From: Pedobacter helvus
Lineage (GTDB): Bacteria; Bacteroidota; Bacteroidia; Sphingobacteriales; Sphingobacteriaceae
Direction: 5' to 3'
Length of the DNA stretch: 64,000 nt
Assembly: GCF_005925325.1 (NCBI RefSeq)
Contig: NZ_SRMP01000001.1
Location: 310,001-374,000 of the forward strand
Shown: positions 20,401 to 28,089 of the stretch, piece after piece
Layout: every line of letters begins with the position of its first letter
How positions within the stretch are numbered: the stretch's first letter is position 1
Made by a program: the position numbers and the translations under genes
The notes under the pieces: generated by a model
What the model was told of the DNA's origin: nothing
What the model saw: the letters and a program-made list of their open reading frames with translations, nothing else
Database searches by the model: none

Positions 20401-21961
20401 AATAAGAAGATAAGTGCTGAGGTTGCTTAGAAAGCACCGCTAACGGTGTATCTGTGCCCATCGAACCAATAGCCTCTTTACCTTCTATTGCCATTGGTTT
20501 GATCAATAGATCGATATCTTCCCTGGTATAACCAAATACCTGTTGGTAATTGAAAATAGACTCTTCTGATAAGTTGGTGAACATAACCCTTGGTTCAGGC
20601 AATTCTTCCAATTTAATTTGATATTGGTTAATCCAATCGGCATACGGACGACGGCCGCAAACTTGTTGTTTGATTTCATCATCGCTGATGATACGCCCCT
20701 GTTCCATGTCCACTACAAACATTTTCCCAGGAGTTAACCTACCTTTTTCGATCACAGTGCTTTGGTCAATCTCAACCGCTCCCGATTCAGATGCCATAAT
20801 CACTCTATCATCACTGGTAAGTGCGTAACGCGACGGACGTAAGCCGTTTCTATCTAAAGTTGCACCAATCAAATTACCGTCGGTAAAGGCGATAGCTGCT
20901 GGTCCATCCCAAGGCTCCATTAACGAAGCGTGGAATTGATAGAAAGCACTCTTGATCGGATCCATATCCTTGTTTCCGTCCCATGCTTCCGGTATTAACA
21001 TCATTAATACATGCGGCAACGAGCGGCCAGCATGCAATAATAATTCTACTACATTATCTAAACATCCCGAATCTGACTGCGTTTCGTCAATCACTGGCAA
21101 AATCATATTCAACTCCTCCGGAGTAAAATAAGGTGATGCAAATGATTTCACACTAGAACGAAACCAGTTCAAGTTACCTTGTAACGTATTGATCTCTCCA
21201 TTATGGGCAATATGCCTAAATGGTTGCGCCAAACGCCAAGACGGGAAAGTGTTGGTTGCAAAACGTGAGTGTACCAAACCGAAGGCCGAAACCATACGCT
21301 TATCGCTAAGCTCAGTATAATAGGTACGTACTTGTAAAGAGGTAAGCTGTCCTTTATACACAATGGTTCGCGACGAAAACGACGCTACGTAAAAGTCCTG
21401 CTTGCTATCCTTAACAGAATTGTAAATAGTTTTGGTTACGTAAGTTTTTAGCACGAAAAGCTTACGTTCAAAATCGGCACCAGCAGCAATGTGGTAAGGT
21501 CTAGAAACAAAAACCTGTTCAATTTCTGGCTCTACAGACAAGGCCATATTGCCAATATCCGTAGTATCTACCTGAACTTTTCTAAATCCAAGCACCTCAA
21601 AACCCAGCTTTTCTGCTGTGCGATAAATAATTTCACGACATTCTTCTCTAGCCCTAATTTCTTTGGGCATAAAAAGCATACCTACGCCATAGTCGCCGTA
21701 TTGTGGCAAGCTAAAACCCGTACGTAAACATTCGTCAAATAAAAATTCGTGGGGAACCTGTATCATGATACCAGCACCATCTCCGGTATTAGGCTCAGCA
21801 CCACATGCGCCACGGTGATCCAAATTCTCCAAAATGGTCAGCGCATCTGTAATGTTCTGATGTGATTTTCTCCCTTTCACATGGGCAACGAAACCTATAC
21901 CGCAAGCATCATGCTCAAAACTGTTGCGATACAGCCCTTGTTGTTCATTTAAATTTTCCAT
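17453..21961 (-). CDS. gltB: Glutamate synthase large (alpha) subunit
   Basis: 1502 aa, full length. Makes two glutamates from glutamine and 2-oxoglutarate. Order: class-II glutamine amidotransferase domain (nucleophile C20 in FEHDACGIGF; the propeptide before it is normally removed), central domain, FMN-binding synthase domain (GEGGEDEIRY, PGEGGQLPGHKV, SGYDGGTGASPLTS), 3Fe-4S cysteines C1128, C1134, C1139 (CIMMRKCHLNTC), and the GXGXG beta-helix domain at the C-terminus. Heads the gltB-gltD operon. With the GSIII gene at 53 kb it makes up the GS-GOGAT ammonia assimilation route. Confidence 0.98.
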   Translation of the reverse strand: MENLNEQQGLYRNSFEHDACGIGFVAHVKGRKSHQNITDALTILENLDHRGACGAEPNTGDGAGIMIQVPHEFLFDECLRTGFSLPQYGDYGVGMLFMPKEIRAREECREIIYRTAEKLGFEVLGFRKVQVDTTDIGNMALSVEPEIEQVFVSRPYHIAAGADFERKLFVLKTYVTKTIYNSVKDSKQDFYVASFSSRTIVYKGQLTSLQVRTYYTELSDKRMVSAFGLVHSRFATNTFPSWRLAQPFRHIAHNGEINTLQGNLNWFRSSVKSFASPYFTPEELNMILPVIDETQSDSGCLDNVVELLLHAGRSLPHVLMMLIPEAWDGNKDMDPIKSAFYQFHASLMEPWDGPAAIAFTDGNLIGATLDRNGLRPSRYALTSDDRVIMASESGAVEIDQSTVIEKGRLTPGKMFVVDMEQGRIISDDEIKQQVCGRRPYADWINQYQIKLEELPEPRVMFTNLSEESIFNYQQVFGYTREDIDLLIKPMAIEGKEAIGSMGTDTPLAVLSKQPQHLSSYFKQLFAQVTNPPIDPIRERVVMSLAGFMGNNGNLLEENQMQCHCVGIKHPILTNQELEKLRSIDTGLFQSKTLQMYFRADGKAGSLQKALDRLCRYAVDAVEDGFQVIILSDRALDSTHAAIPSLLAVSAVHHHLIRKGYRGAVGIVVEAGDVWEVHHFATLIGFGATAVNPYLALETINTFQKESGLTQDQLNYNYIKSVKDGLLKIFSKMGISTLQSYHGAQIFEILGLNQQVVSTYFTGAVSRIGGLGLDEIAQEALIKHNRIFGKHTQTEHILTAGGTYKWRRRGEKHLFNPETIHLLQNATRRNDFATFKKYSKLINEQTTQAYTIRGLFEFNYTRPSISIDEVEPIENIFKRFATGAMSFGSISHEAHSTLAIAMNRIGGKSNTGEGGEDEIRYQTLENGDSMRSSIKQIASARFGVTSYYLTNADELQIKMAQGAKPGEGGQLPGHKVDDWIAKVRHATPGVGLISPPPHHDIYSIEDLAQLIYDLKNANRAARINVKLVSKAGVGTIAAGVAKAHADVVLVSGYDGGTGASPLTSVQHAGLPWELGLAEAHQTLVKNRLRSRVVLQTDGQLKTGKDIVIATLLGAEEWGVATAALVTAGCIMMRKCHLNTCPVGVATQDPNLRKLFTGDADHVVNLFQFLAQEVRELMAELGFRTVNEMVGQSDLLKVREFAEADWKLKHVDLSPILYKEPANGQPLYNTEAQDHGLDKVLDHQLIAAAQPAIKNNEPVFANFDVKNTDRSIGTMLSNEISKVHKSAGLPADTINFKCFGSAGQSFGAFATKGLTLTLEGEGNDYVGKGLSGAKVVVYPFSNIKYVPEQNIIIGNVALYGATSGELYARGKAGERFAVRNSGATAVVEGVGDHGCEYMTGGEVLILGDTGSNFAAGMSGGIAWIYDTSKTFANKCNLEMVDLDPLQQEDEERITTLLKNHLRLTSSKVAEFILSDWENQAKHFVKVFPKEYKAVLLQRQQVKVN

Positions 21962-22017
21962 TTATTAGTTGGTTGTAGTTAGTGTGTAGTGAACACTAAG
22001 ATAAGAAAAATATTTTA

Positions 22018-22048
22018 CAAATTATATATTTGATAAAAAATTTGTCAA
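22018..22048 (-). promoter_or_regulatory. Putative gltB promoter
   Basis: Minus-strand TTGACA (22048-22043) and TATAATTTG (22026-22018) are 16 bp apart, about 57 bp before the gltB ATG. The right box is one base longer than TAnnTTTG. The remaining 22049-22260 is AT-rich with no gene. Confidence 0.35.
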
Positions 22049-22263
22049 AAAACAATATTTTAAGCAAAAAAAAGGTTTCAAATTATCAATATATCAAAAG
22101 ATAACGATACCAATTGAAATATTAACAAAACCATATTTCATCAAATAATAAGTTTAATTGATTTAAAGCAACATTTCACAGGAAACAACCAGCTAATCAA
22201 AACCCATAAAACACTGACAGTAAACGACTTTACGAAAACATTAAATTTTAGTGAAATTATGTT

Positions 22264-22292
22264 TTGTAAAATAACTGCTTTTGCTACCTTTG
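22264..22292 (+). promoter_or_regulatory. SRP RNA promoter
   Basis: TTG at 22264-22266 (inside TTTTG) and TACCTTTG at 22285-22292, 18 bp apart: a textbook Bacteroidota -33/-7 pair. The RNA 5' end predicted from the terminal helix is 5 nt after the -7 box. Confidence 0.8.
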
Positions 22293-22296
22293 TGCC

Positions 22297-22393
22297 GGGC
22301 AAGTCTTCTACGATCAGCTCCCTTTGAACTCCCCCAGGTTGGGAACAAAGCAAGGGTAGAAGGTTGTAGCGATGCGATAGAAGTTGCTTGCCC
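22297..22393 (+). ncRNA. ffs: Signal recognition particle RNA (small bacterial type)
   Basis: 97-nt hairpin RNA. The ends GGGCAAG (22297-22303) and CTTGCCC (22387-22393) pair, and GTCTTCTAC pairs with GTAGAAG-type sequence inside. The apex holds the domain IV signature recognised by Ffh: CAGG-UUG-GGAA-CAA-AGCAAGG, a GGAA tetraloop closed by UUG/CAA and flanked by the conserved symmetric and asymmetric loops. A run of seven T follows and acts as the terminator. It directs membrane-protein ribosomes to FtsY. Recognised by structure and motif; a covariance search would settle the exact ends. Confidence 0.9.
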
Positions 22394-22401
22394 TTTTTTT
22401 A

Positions 22402-22423
22402 CCCCCTAACCCCCTGAAGGGGG
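22402..22423 (+). repeat. C/G-rich palindromic spacer repeat
   Basis: CCCCCTAA followed by CCCCC-TGAA-GGGGG. Repeats of this kind are common between genes in Bacteroidota (from memory). Only one copy is in this window. Confidence 0.55.
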
Positions 22424-22473
22424 AATATAAATAATCAGGGTTTTTATTCTAAAAACCTTTTATTTAAATAACC

Positions 22474-23133
22474 ATGAAATTTTTTATTGACACAGCTAAT
22501 CTTGACCAGATTAAAGAAGCACAAGATTTAGGCGTTTTAGATGGCGTAACTACCAACCCAAGCTTAATGGCTAAAGAAGGCATAACCGGTGACGAAAACG
22601 TAATTAACCACTACAAAGCTATCTGCGAAATTGTTGACGATAACGTTAGTGCTGAAGTGATTGCCACCGACTATGATGGCATTGTTAAAGAAGGCGAGGC
22701 TTTAGCTGCTTTAAACCCTAAAATTGTGGTTAAAGTACCAATGATTAAAGAAGGTTTAAAAGCTATCAAATATTTCAGCAGCAAAGGGATTAGAACTAAC
22801 TGTACATTGATCTTCTCTCCTGCCCAAGCCTTATTAGCGGCAAAAGCTGGCGCAACTTATGTGTCTCCATTTTTAGGAAGATTAGATGATATCTCTACTG
22901 ATGGTTTAACATTAATTGAAGATATCCGTTTAATTTTTGATAACTACGGATTTGAAACTCAAATTTTAGCTGCTTCAATACGTGGACCATTACACATTGT
23001 AAGCTGTGCTAAAATTGGCGCTGATGTAATTACCGCACCACTTTCGGCAATTACTGGTTTATTGAAGCATCCATTAACAGATACTGGTTTAGCTACATTC
23101 TTAGCAGATCACGCTAAGGCAGCAGGAAAATAA
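22474..23133 (+). CDS. fsa: Fructose-6-phosphate aldolase / small transaldolase (TalC-like)
   Basis: 219 aa, the short decameric transaldolase class. Signatures: [30 protein letters not shown], and the Schiff-base lysine K87 in IVVKVPM; then [20 protein letters not shown] and ASIRGPLHI. It moves a dihydroxyacetone unit in the pentose-phosphate pathway, or cleaves fructose-6-phosphate; sequence alone does not separate the two activities. Monocistronic, between the SRP RNA and its own terminator. Confidence 0.92.
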   Translation: MKFFIDTANLDQIKEAQDLGVLDGVTTNPSLMAKEGITGDENVINHYKAICEIVDDNVSAEVIATDYDGIVKEGEALAALNPKIVVKVPMIKEGLKAIKYFSSKGIRTNCTLIFSPAQALLAAKAGATYVSPFLGRLDDISTDGLTLIEDIRLIFDNYGFETQILAASIRGPLHIVSCAKIGADVITAPLSAITGLLKHPLTDTGLATFLADHAKAAGK

Positions 23134-23151
23134 AATCGATGTTTCGATGCA

Positions 23152-23192
23152 GGAAAGCCCTTAATTTTAACAGATTAAGGGCTTTCCTTTTA
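23152..23192 (+). terminator. Terminator of fsa
   Basis: Perfect 14-bp stem (23152-23165 with 23174-23187), 8-nt loop, then TTTTACTT. Confidence 0.9.
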
Positions 23193-23225
23193 CTTTAGAT
23201 CTTAGAATAACGATTAGTTCTGGGC

Positions 23226-23258
23226 ATAAAAAAACATCCGCCAGTTACGACGGATGTT
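23226..23258 (-). terminator. Terminator of the cold-shock gene
   Basis: AACATCCG (23233-23240) pairs with CGGATGTT (23251-23258); a T run follows on the minus strand. Confidence 0.85.
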
Positions 23259-23281
23259 CTCAATTTATGAAGGATAATATC

Positions 23282-23473
23282 TTAGCTTACCTTAACATTA
23301 ACTGCGTTTAGGCCTTTTCTGCCTTGCTCTACATCATAGCTAACTGAATCATTTTCACGAATTTCATCAATTAAGCCTGATACGTGTACAAAAATTTCAG
23401 CGTCACCATTAGCTGGCACTATAAATCCGAAACCTTTAGTCACATTGAAAAATTTTACTGTTCCTTGTTGCAT
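23282..23473 (-). CDS. Cold-shock domain protein (CspA family)
   Basis: 63 aa, a single cold-shock domain. RNP1-like KGFGFI (residues 13-18) and RNP2-like IFVHVS (residues 27-32) bind single-stranded RNA or DNA; MQQGTVKFFNVTKGFGFI is the usual start. It acts as an RNA chaperone. Cold induction cannot be judged from sequence. Confidence 0.95.
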   Translation of the reverse strand: MQQGTVKFFNVTKGFGFIVPANGDAEIFVHVSGLIDEIRENDSVSYDVEQGRKGLNAVNVKVS

Positions 23474-23495
23474 TATACTAAATTTTAATAAAGCA

Positions 23496-23503
23496 CAAAC
23501 ATA
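23496..23503 (-). promoter_or_regulatory. TAnnTTTG box of the cold-shock gene
   Basis: TATGTTTG on the minus strand, 22 bp before the ATG. Confidence 0.45.
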
Positions 23504-23598
23504 GACATAAATTATTGTAAATCAGTTTATTTTGAAAAATAAATATTAAGGCTTAAAAACGAACTCAATCTTCTAACGCAGACAGCAAGTCTTGAGAG

Positions 23599-24510
23599 TT
23601 ATATCTCAAAAGTTTTCCCCTCTGTAGCGAGCTGCGTATTTTCAAATCCGTTCTTTGCTTCTTCTAATAAACCTTCTAGTGTTTTGTAACGAGAAGAGAA
23701 GTGGCCAATCAATAGCTTCTTCGCCTTTACTCTAGTAGCGATTTCTGCAGCCTGCTGTGCTGTTGTATGATGTGTTTCATTTGCTCTATCGAGCATCTCG
23801 TGTAGAAAAGTTGCTTCGTGATACAAGGTATCGGCTCCTTCTATTTGCGAAAAGTACCGCTCATCATACATGGTATCTGAGCAATAACAATAAATCTTTG
23901 GAACTGCAGAATCTACCGTATAATCCAAGTGGTTGATGTGTCTTCCGTCTGGCAGATCGAAATTCAAACTTCGCTTAAGCATAGGATAATACTCAACAGG
24001 AATACGATCTTGTTCTAACTTTTCTACAATCAACTTTCTTAAACGCTTCTTTTCAGTGAATTTAAATCCTGTACAAGGAATACGATGATTCAGGATAATT
24101 GTCTCTACAGTGACGTCGTTATTCCTAAAAATCACTTCAGGTTTAGTAGCATCAATTGAATGGAAATCAATCTCGTAACGTAAACGCGTATCAGAATGCA
24201 AAAATTGCAGCTCGATGATTTCTTTAAGTGCTGGAGGAGCAAAAAGATGCAGTGGTTTGGTACGTCCGTTTAAGTGCAAACTCGAAAGCAAACCTACCAA
24301 ACCAAAAAAATGGTCGCCATGTAAGTGGCTAATGAATATATAATCTATTTTAGAAGCCTTAAATCCAAACTTGATCAACTGCTGCTGTGTGCCCTCACCA
24401 CAATCAATTAGATAATGACGCTCATTACAGTTAAGCAGTTGCGCTGTCGGATTTCTGTTATAAACTGGTGTAGCCGAAGCGCTACCTAGTATCGTGACTT
24501 CAAATTTCAT
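23599..24510 (-). CDS. rnz: Ribonuclease Z
   Basis: 303 aa metallo-beta-lactamase-fold nuclease that trims tRNA 3' ends. The zinc motif is H62-x-H64-x-D66-H67 in SHLHGDHFFG; further ligands are CSDTMYDE (Asp), HEATF and LLIGHFSSRY. Length and N-terminus (MKFEVTILGSASATP) fit bacterial RNase Z. The STAS gene is directly upstream (9-bp gap), so they are likely co-transcribed. Confidence 0.95.
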   Translation of the reverse strand: MKFEVTILGSASATPVYNRNPTAQLLNCNERHYLIDCGEGTQQQLIKFGFKASKIDYIFISHLHGDHFFGLVGLLSSLHLNGRTKPLHLFAPPALKEIIELQFLHSDTRLRYEIDFHSIDATKPEVIFRNNDVTVETIILNHRIPCTGFKFTEKKRLRKLIVEKLEQDRIPVEYYPMLKRSLNFDLPDGRHINHLDYTVDSAVPKIYCYCSDTMYDERYFSQIEGADTLYHEATFLHEMLDRANETHHTTAQQAAEIATRVKAKKLLIGHFSSRYKTLEGLLEEAKNGFENTQLATEGKTFEI

Positions 24511-24519
24511 TCAATGATA

Positions 24520-24906
24520 TTACCCTTTGTCTACTCCCCCACGAAGTTCTTTTTCAATTTCCTCCATGAAGATCAAGTCTGTTGCCTCATCTAATTTATT
24601 AACAAACGTAACTGACTGATGAAGGTTTGACATTTGGATAATTTGTGCGATGCTTTTATTGACACAGCATACGATAAAAAGACCATCTGCAGCTTTGCAC
24701 AGCCTGTCCCCAGCTAAAAGTGCGCTTAAATCTTGAGCATCATTACATTCTTTAACAGAAGATAAATCTAAAACTATGTTTCGATAGCCTTCTGTATTTA
24801 GAAGAATAAATTCTGATTTTAAAGCTGGAGTGTTATCATTAGTGAATTTCGGCTCCTCTAATTTCAACACTACATATTTCTCGTGCTTATCTACACTAAA
24901 TTTCAT
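24520..24906 (-). CDS. STAS-domain protein lacking the phosphorylatable serine
   Basis: 128 aa with one STAS domain (residues 1-110). Anti-sigma-factor antagonists such as SpoIIAA have a D-S-[ST] site at the start of the helix after strand 3. Here that place reads N55-D56-A57-Q58-D59-L60, so the serine is missing and regulation by an anti-sigma kinase is unlikely. It forms a unit with rnz and sits downstream of purC. Role unknown; a constitutive partner-binding protein is one option. Confidence 0.8.
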   Translation of the reverse strand: MKFSVDKHEKYVVLKLEEPKFTNDNTPALKSEFILLNTEGYRNIVLDLSSVKECNDAQDLSALLAGDRLCKAADGLFIVCCVNKSIAQIIQMSNLHQSVTFVNKLDEATDLIFMEEIEKELRGGVDKG

Positions 24907-24920
24907 ATTTATTTTTTTTT

Positions 24921-24953
24921 GGTTAACGGGTTATATGATTAACTGGTTAACTG
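24921..24953. repeat. Degenerate GGTTAAC-type tandem repeat
   Basis: GGTTAACGGGTTATATGATT followed by AACTGGTTAACTG, a run of imperfect GGTTAAC units in the purC-STAS spacer. A related ATTAACCAGATAACC stretch lies at 61847-61865. Confidence 0.55.
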
Positions 24954-24978
24954 TTATCAATTGCGAACTATGAACCGC

Positions 24979-25929
24979 TTACTTTAACAATTCGTCTACA
25001 GCCGTCTTGGTATTTTCCTCTATCCTACTTAAAATATTTTCTGAAGGATTTTTCACAAACTGCTCTCCTGTAATCTGCTCGTAAAGCTCAATATAACGAT
25101 CTGAAATCGATTCTACAATTTCTTCTGTCATTGTTGGCACCACTTGTCCGTCTTTTCCTTGGAAACCATTCTCGATTAGCCACTTACGTACAAACTCTTT
25201 AGACAATTGTTTTTGAGGTTCGTTCGCAGCTTGTCTTTCCGCATAACCTTCTGCGTAGAAATAACGCGAAGAGTCTGGCGTATGAATTTCATCGATTAGA
25301 TAAATTTCATCCCCCACTTTACCAAATTCATATTTTGTATCTACCAAAATCAAACCACGTTCGGCAGCCATTTCTACACCTCTTTTGTACAAAGCTTGTG
25401 TATAAGCCTCCAATTTTTCATAATCAGCCAAGGATACAATGCCTTTTGCTAAAATATCTTCTCTAGAAATGTCCTCATCGTGACCTACTGCGGCTTTTGT
25501 AGTTGGCGTGATAATAGGTTGAGGCAGCTTATCATTTTCTTTTAATCCCTCTGGTAAAGCAACACCACACACTTGACGTTTACCCAAAGCATATTCGCGA
25601 GCTGCGTGACCAGCCAAATAGCCTCTAATTACCATTTCTACTTTAAAAGGTTCGCAGATACGACCAATGGTAACCATTTCATCTGGCGTAGCCAATACCC
25701 AATTAGGTACAATATCTTTTGTTGCCGACAAAAACTTAGCTGCAATTTGGTTTAAAACTTGTCCTTTATAAGGGATTGCCTCTGGTAAAACAACATCAAA
25801 TGCCGAAATTCTATCGGTTACTACCATCGCCATTAACTGGTTATCAATAGTATACACATCGCGTACTTTACCTTTATAAAAACTACTCTGTTTTGGGAAA
25901 GTAAATTGGGTTTCTTTTACTGCTTTCAT
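24979..25929 (-). CDS. purC: Phosphoribosylaminoimidazole-succinocarboxamide synthase
   Basis: 316 aa from ATG 25929 ([14 protein letters not shown]). Joins CAIR and aspartate with ATP to give SAICAR in purine synthesis. Signatures: [46 protein letters not shown] and [23 protein letters not shown]. The frame runs open further to 26022, but that extension is low-complexity repeat sequence and does not fit the family N-terminus. purL and purM are in the same window but unlinked. Confidence 0.96.
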   Translation of the reverse strand: MKAVKETQFTFPKQSSFYKGKVRDVYTIDNQLMAMVVTDRISAFDVVLPEAIPYKGQVLNQIAAKFLSATKDIVPNWVLATPDEMVTIGRICEPFKVEMVIRGYLAGHAAREYALGKRQVCGVALPEGLKENDKLPQPIITPTTKAAVGHDEDISREDILAKGIVSLADYEKLEAYTQALYKRGVEMAAERGLILVDTKYEFGKVGDEIYLIDEIHTPDSSRYFYAEGYAERQAANEPQKQLSKEFVRKWLIENGFQGKDGQVVPTMTEEIVESISDRYIELYEQITGEQFVKNPSENILSRIEENTKTAVDELLK

Positions 25930-25950
25930 GAGGGTATAAAAATAGGAAAA

Positions 25951-26072
25951 AAGTCGGGAAAGTCCGAAAGTCAGGAAAGTTAAGTTGATACAAAAAAAGT
26001 CCGTAAAGTGGGATATTCGCATTCTGAAAGCTTTATTGACTACATTATGCTACTCCTGTCTTACGGACTTTT
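25951..26072. repeat. AGTCCGAAAGTC-type repeat and 12-bp inverted repeat
   Basis: Degenerate tandem units AAGTCGGGAA-AGTCCGAAAG-TCAGGAAAGT at 25951-25980. AAAAGTCCGTAA at 25995-26006 is inverted at 26061-26072 (TTACGGACTTTT). The block fills the purC-phoH spacer. Confidence 0.65.
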
Positions 26073-26092
26073 CGGTCTAAAAGCTCTAGGAC

Positions 26093-27058
26093 TTATTGAA
26101 TATCCCCGTAAGCTTTCAAGATTTGTTTCACCAATTTATGGCGCACCACGTCTTCTCCTGTGAGGTAAATCATATCGATGCCTTTAATATCAGCCAAAAT
26201 ACGAAGTGCATTTTGTAATCCAGATTGGGCTTTCTTCGGCAAATCTACTTGCGTAACATCACCAGTTACAATAAACTTAGCCGTAGGCCCCATACGTGTT
26301 AAAAACATCTTTAACTGTAAATCGGTGGAGTTTTGCGCCTCATCTAAAATCACAAAGCAGTTATCAAGGGTTCTACCACGCATAAATGCCAAAGGCGCTA
26401 CCTCAATAGTTCTATTTTCTAAATACACCTTTAACTTTTCTGCTGGGATCATATCATCCAATGCGTCGTACAAAGGACGTAAATATGGATCTACCTTTTC
26501 CTTCAAATCACCTGGCAAGAAACCTAAACTTTCCCCCGCCTCTACTGCCGGACGAGTTAAAATGATACGTTTGATTTCCTTGTTCTTCAATGCTCTCACT
26601 GCCAAAGCAACAGCCGTATAAGTTTTTCCAGTACCTGCTGGACCAATAGCAAACAGCACATCATTTTTATTGATACTATCTACCATTTTACGTTGGTTTG
26701 CCGTGCGGGCTTTAACCATTAAACCGTGGTTTCCGTATACAATTACCTCTCCACTACTTACCGGCGCACTAGTTGGTGCTTCTTCTGATGGCTCGGCATT
26801 AGTTTTTTTAGAACCTAAAATAGCATCCACATCATTGCTCGTTAGCGTACCGAATTTATCCAAATGAGCCACCAATGTGTTGATTTTTTTATCAAAGTTT
26901 TTAAGCTCTGCTTCATCGCCTAAGGCCTTAACTTCGTTACCTCTAGCTACAATTTTCAGCTTAGGAAAAGCAGCCTTAATTTGCTCGTAATGCTCGTTGT
27001 TAGCGCCCCAAAATTGAATTTGGTCGCTAGTCTCTATAATTAGTTTTATTTCGTTCAA
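26093..27058 (-). CDS. phoH: PhoH-family ATPase
   Basis: 321 aa. N-terminal PhoH-like RNA-binding-type region (residues 1-75), then the PhoH ATPase domain: P-loop GPAGTGKT at 139-146, Walker B FVILDEAQNS, and VTGDVTQVDLP. Members are linked to RNA metabolism and stress. The only start that keeps the conserved N-terminus (NEIKLIIE...FPKLKIVARGN) is TTG at 27058; no ATG is near. purC follows on the same strand. Confidence 0.92.
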   Translation of the reverse strand: MNEIKLIIETSDQIQFWGANNEHYEQIKAAFPKLKIVARGNEVKALGDEAELKNFDKKINTLVAHLDKFGTLTSNDVDAILGSKKTNAEPSEEAPTSAPVSSGEVIVYGNHGLMVKARTANQRKMVDSINKNDVLFAIGPAGTGKTYTAVALAVRALKNKEIKRIILTRPAVEAGESLGFLPGDLKEKVDPYLRPLYDALDDMIPAEKLKVYLENRTIEVAPLAFMRGRTLDNCFVILDEAQNSTDLQLKMFLTRMGPTAKFIVTGDVTQVDLPKKAQSGLQNALRILADIKGIDMIYLTGEDVVRHKLVKQILKAYGDIQ

Positions 27059-27115
27059 AATATTGTTTTTTTTAATGCTGCGCCCTGTTTAATTCGATTT
27101 TAATTTGAATATTTG

Positions 27116-27130
27116 TAGGCAATTTGCCTA
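27116..27130. promoter_or_regulatory. 15-bp palindrome between phoH and the SAM hydrolase gene
   Basis: TAGGCAA-T-TTGCCTA in the 105-bp divergent spacer, 34 bp before ATG 27164. Could be an operator; no regulator gene is adjacent. Confidence 0.35.
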
Positions 27131-27163
27131 TACACAAGAATAAGCATAAATATTTAAATTTTA

Positions 27164-27943
27164 ATGGCGATCATAACATTAACGACAGATTTGGGCTCGA
27201 AGGATTTCTATCAGGCTGCTTTAAAAGGCAGTATCCTGAGCATCCTCCCAAATGTTAATATTGTGGACGTCACCCATGAAGTCCCCGCCTTTAATATTTC
27301 GTATGCTGCCTTTGTATTAAAAAATGCCTATACCTATTTCCCGAAGAATACAGTCCACCTCATTGGAATTGATTCTGTGTTTAACGAAAACACAAAATAC
27401 ATCGCCCTGCGCTATAAAGATCATTATTTTGTAGGAGCTGATAACGGGATTTTTTCTTTGCTTTTTGACGAACAGCCTGATGAACTAGTGGAGCTGAATA
27501 TTATGCAAGATTTAAAATTCTTGCACTTTCCTTTGGTCGATATTTTAGTAAAAGCAGCGGTACATTTGGCTAAAGGTGGTAAACTGAAAGAGATTGGTAT
27601 CCATGCGGATGATATTGAAAGAAGAATGCTATTACATCCTGTGATTGAAAGAGATATCATCAGAGGAAGTGTTATTTTCATCGATACATTTAGCAACGTA
27701 ATTACCAATATTACCAAAGATCTTTTCACCAAAGTACAGCGCAACCGTGATTTTAGTCTATATTTTAGAAAGAGCGAAACCATCACGCAATTAAGTTGGC
27801 ACTATAATGAAGTTCCAGAAGGCGAAAAACTTTGTTTGTTTGGCATAAGTAATCACTTAGAGATTGCCATTAACAAAGGTAAAGCAAGTGGTTTATTGGG
27901 CCTGCATTTGAATGATATTGTGAGGGTAGAGTTTCATCCTTAA
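27164..27943 (+). CDS. SAM hydroxide adenosyltransferase (SAM hydrolase, DUF62 family)
   Basis: 259 aa. The family splits S-adenosylmethionine with water into adenosine and methionine; relatives are the fluorinase and chlorinase. N-terminal ITLTTDLGSKDFYQAALKG, the VDVTHEVPAFNISYAAF block, GIDSV and VGADNGIFSLL match, and IDTFSNVITNI is the adenosine-site segment. Hydrolase activity is the common state of the family; halogenase activity is unlikely without specific loops. It stands alone, followed by a dispersed repeat. Confidence 0.9.
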   Translation: MAIITLTTDLGSKDFYQAALKGSILSILPNVNIVDVTHEVPAFNISYAAFVLKNAYTYFPKNTVHLIGIDSVFNENTKYIALRYKDHYFVGADNGIFSLLFDEQPDELVELNIMQDLKFLHFPLVDILVKAAVHLAKGGKLKEIGIHADDIERRMLLHPVIERDIIRGSVIFIDTFSNVITNITKDLFTKVQRNRDFSLYFRKSETITQLSWHYNEVPEGEKLCLFGISNHLEIAINKGKASGLLGLHLNDIVRVEFHP

Positions 27944-27944
27944 C

Positions 27945-28035
27945 ATCGGTCGTCATTCCCATGAAGACGGGAATCTTAAAGCGATAATTCTATCTCCTTA
28001 GCATTAAGATCACAAAATAAATTTGAGATGACGAA
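27945..28035. repeat. Dispersed palindromic repeat, copy A
   Basis: Bounded by CGTCAT (27951-27956) and ATGACG (28028-28033). Shares ATCGGTCGTCATTCCCATGA, AAAGCGATA and AGCATTAAGATC in the same order with copy B at 37826-37912. Non-coding, about 90 bp. Confidence 0.8.
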
Positions 28036-28089
28036 TTGAGCATATACAAAGGCACAAACTTTGCTATACAATCATCAAATACTAAAAAG

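Noticed and set aside
25930..26022. Longer purC frame with 31 extra residues
   Set aside because: The extension is degenerate AGTCC-type repeat DNA and is not part of SAICAR synthetases.
27164..27943. Halogenase (fluorinase/chlorinase)
   Set aside because: Core motifs fit the much commoner SAM hydroxide adenosyltransferases; no secondary-metabolite genes are nearby.
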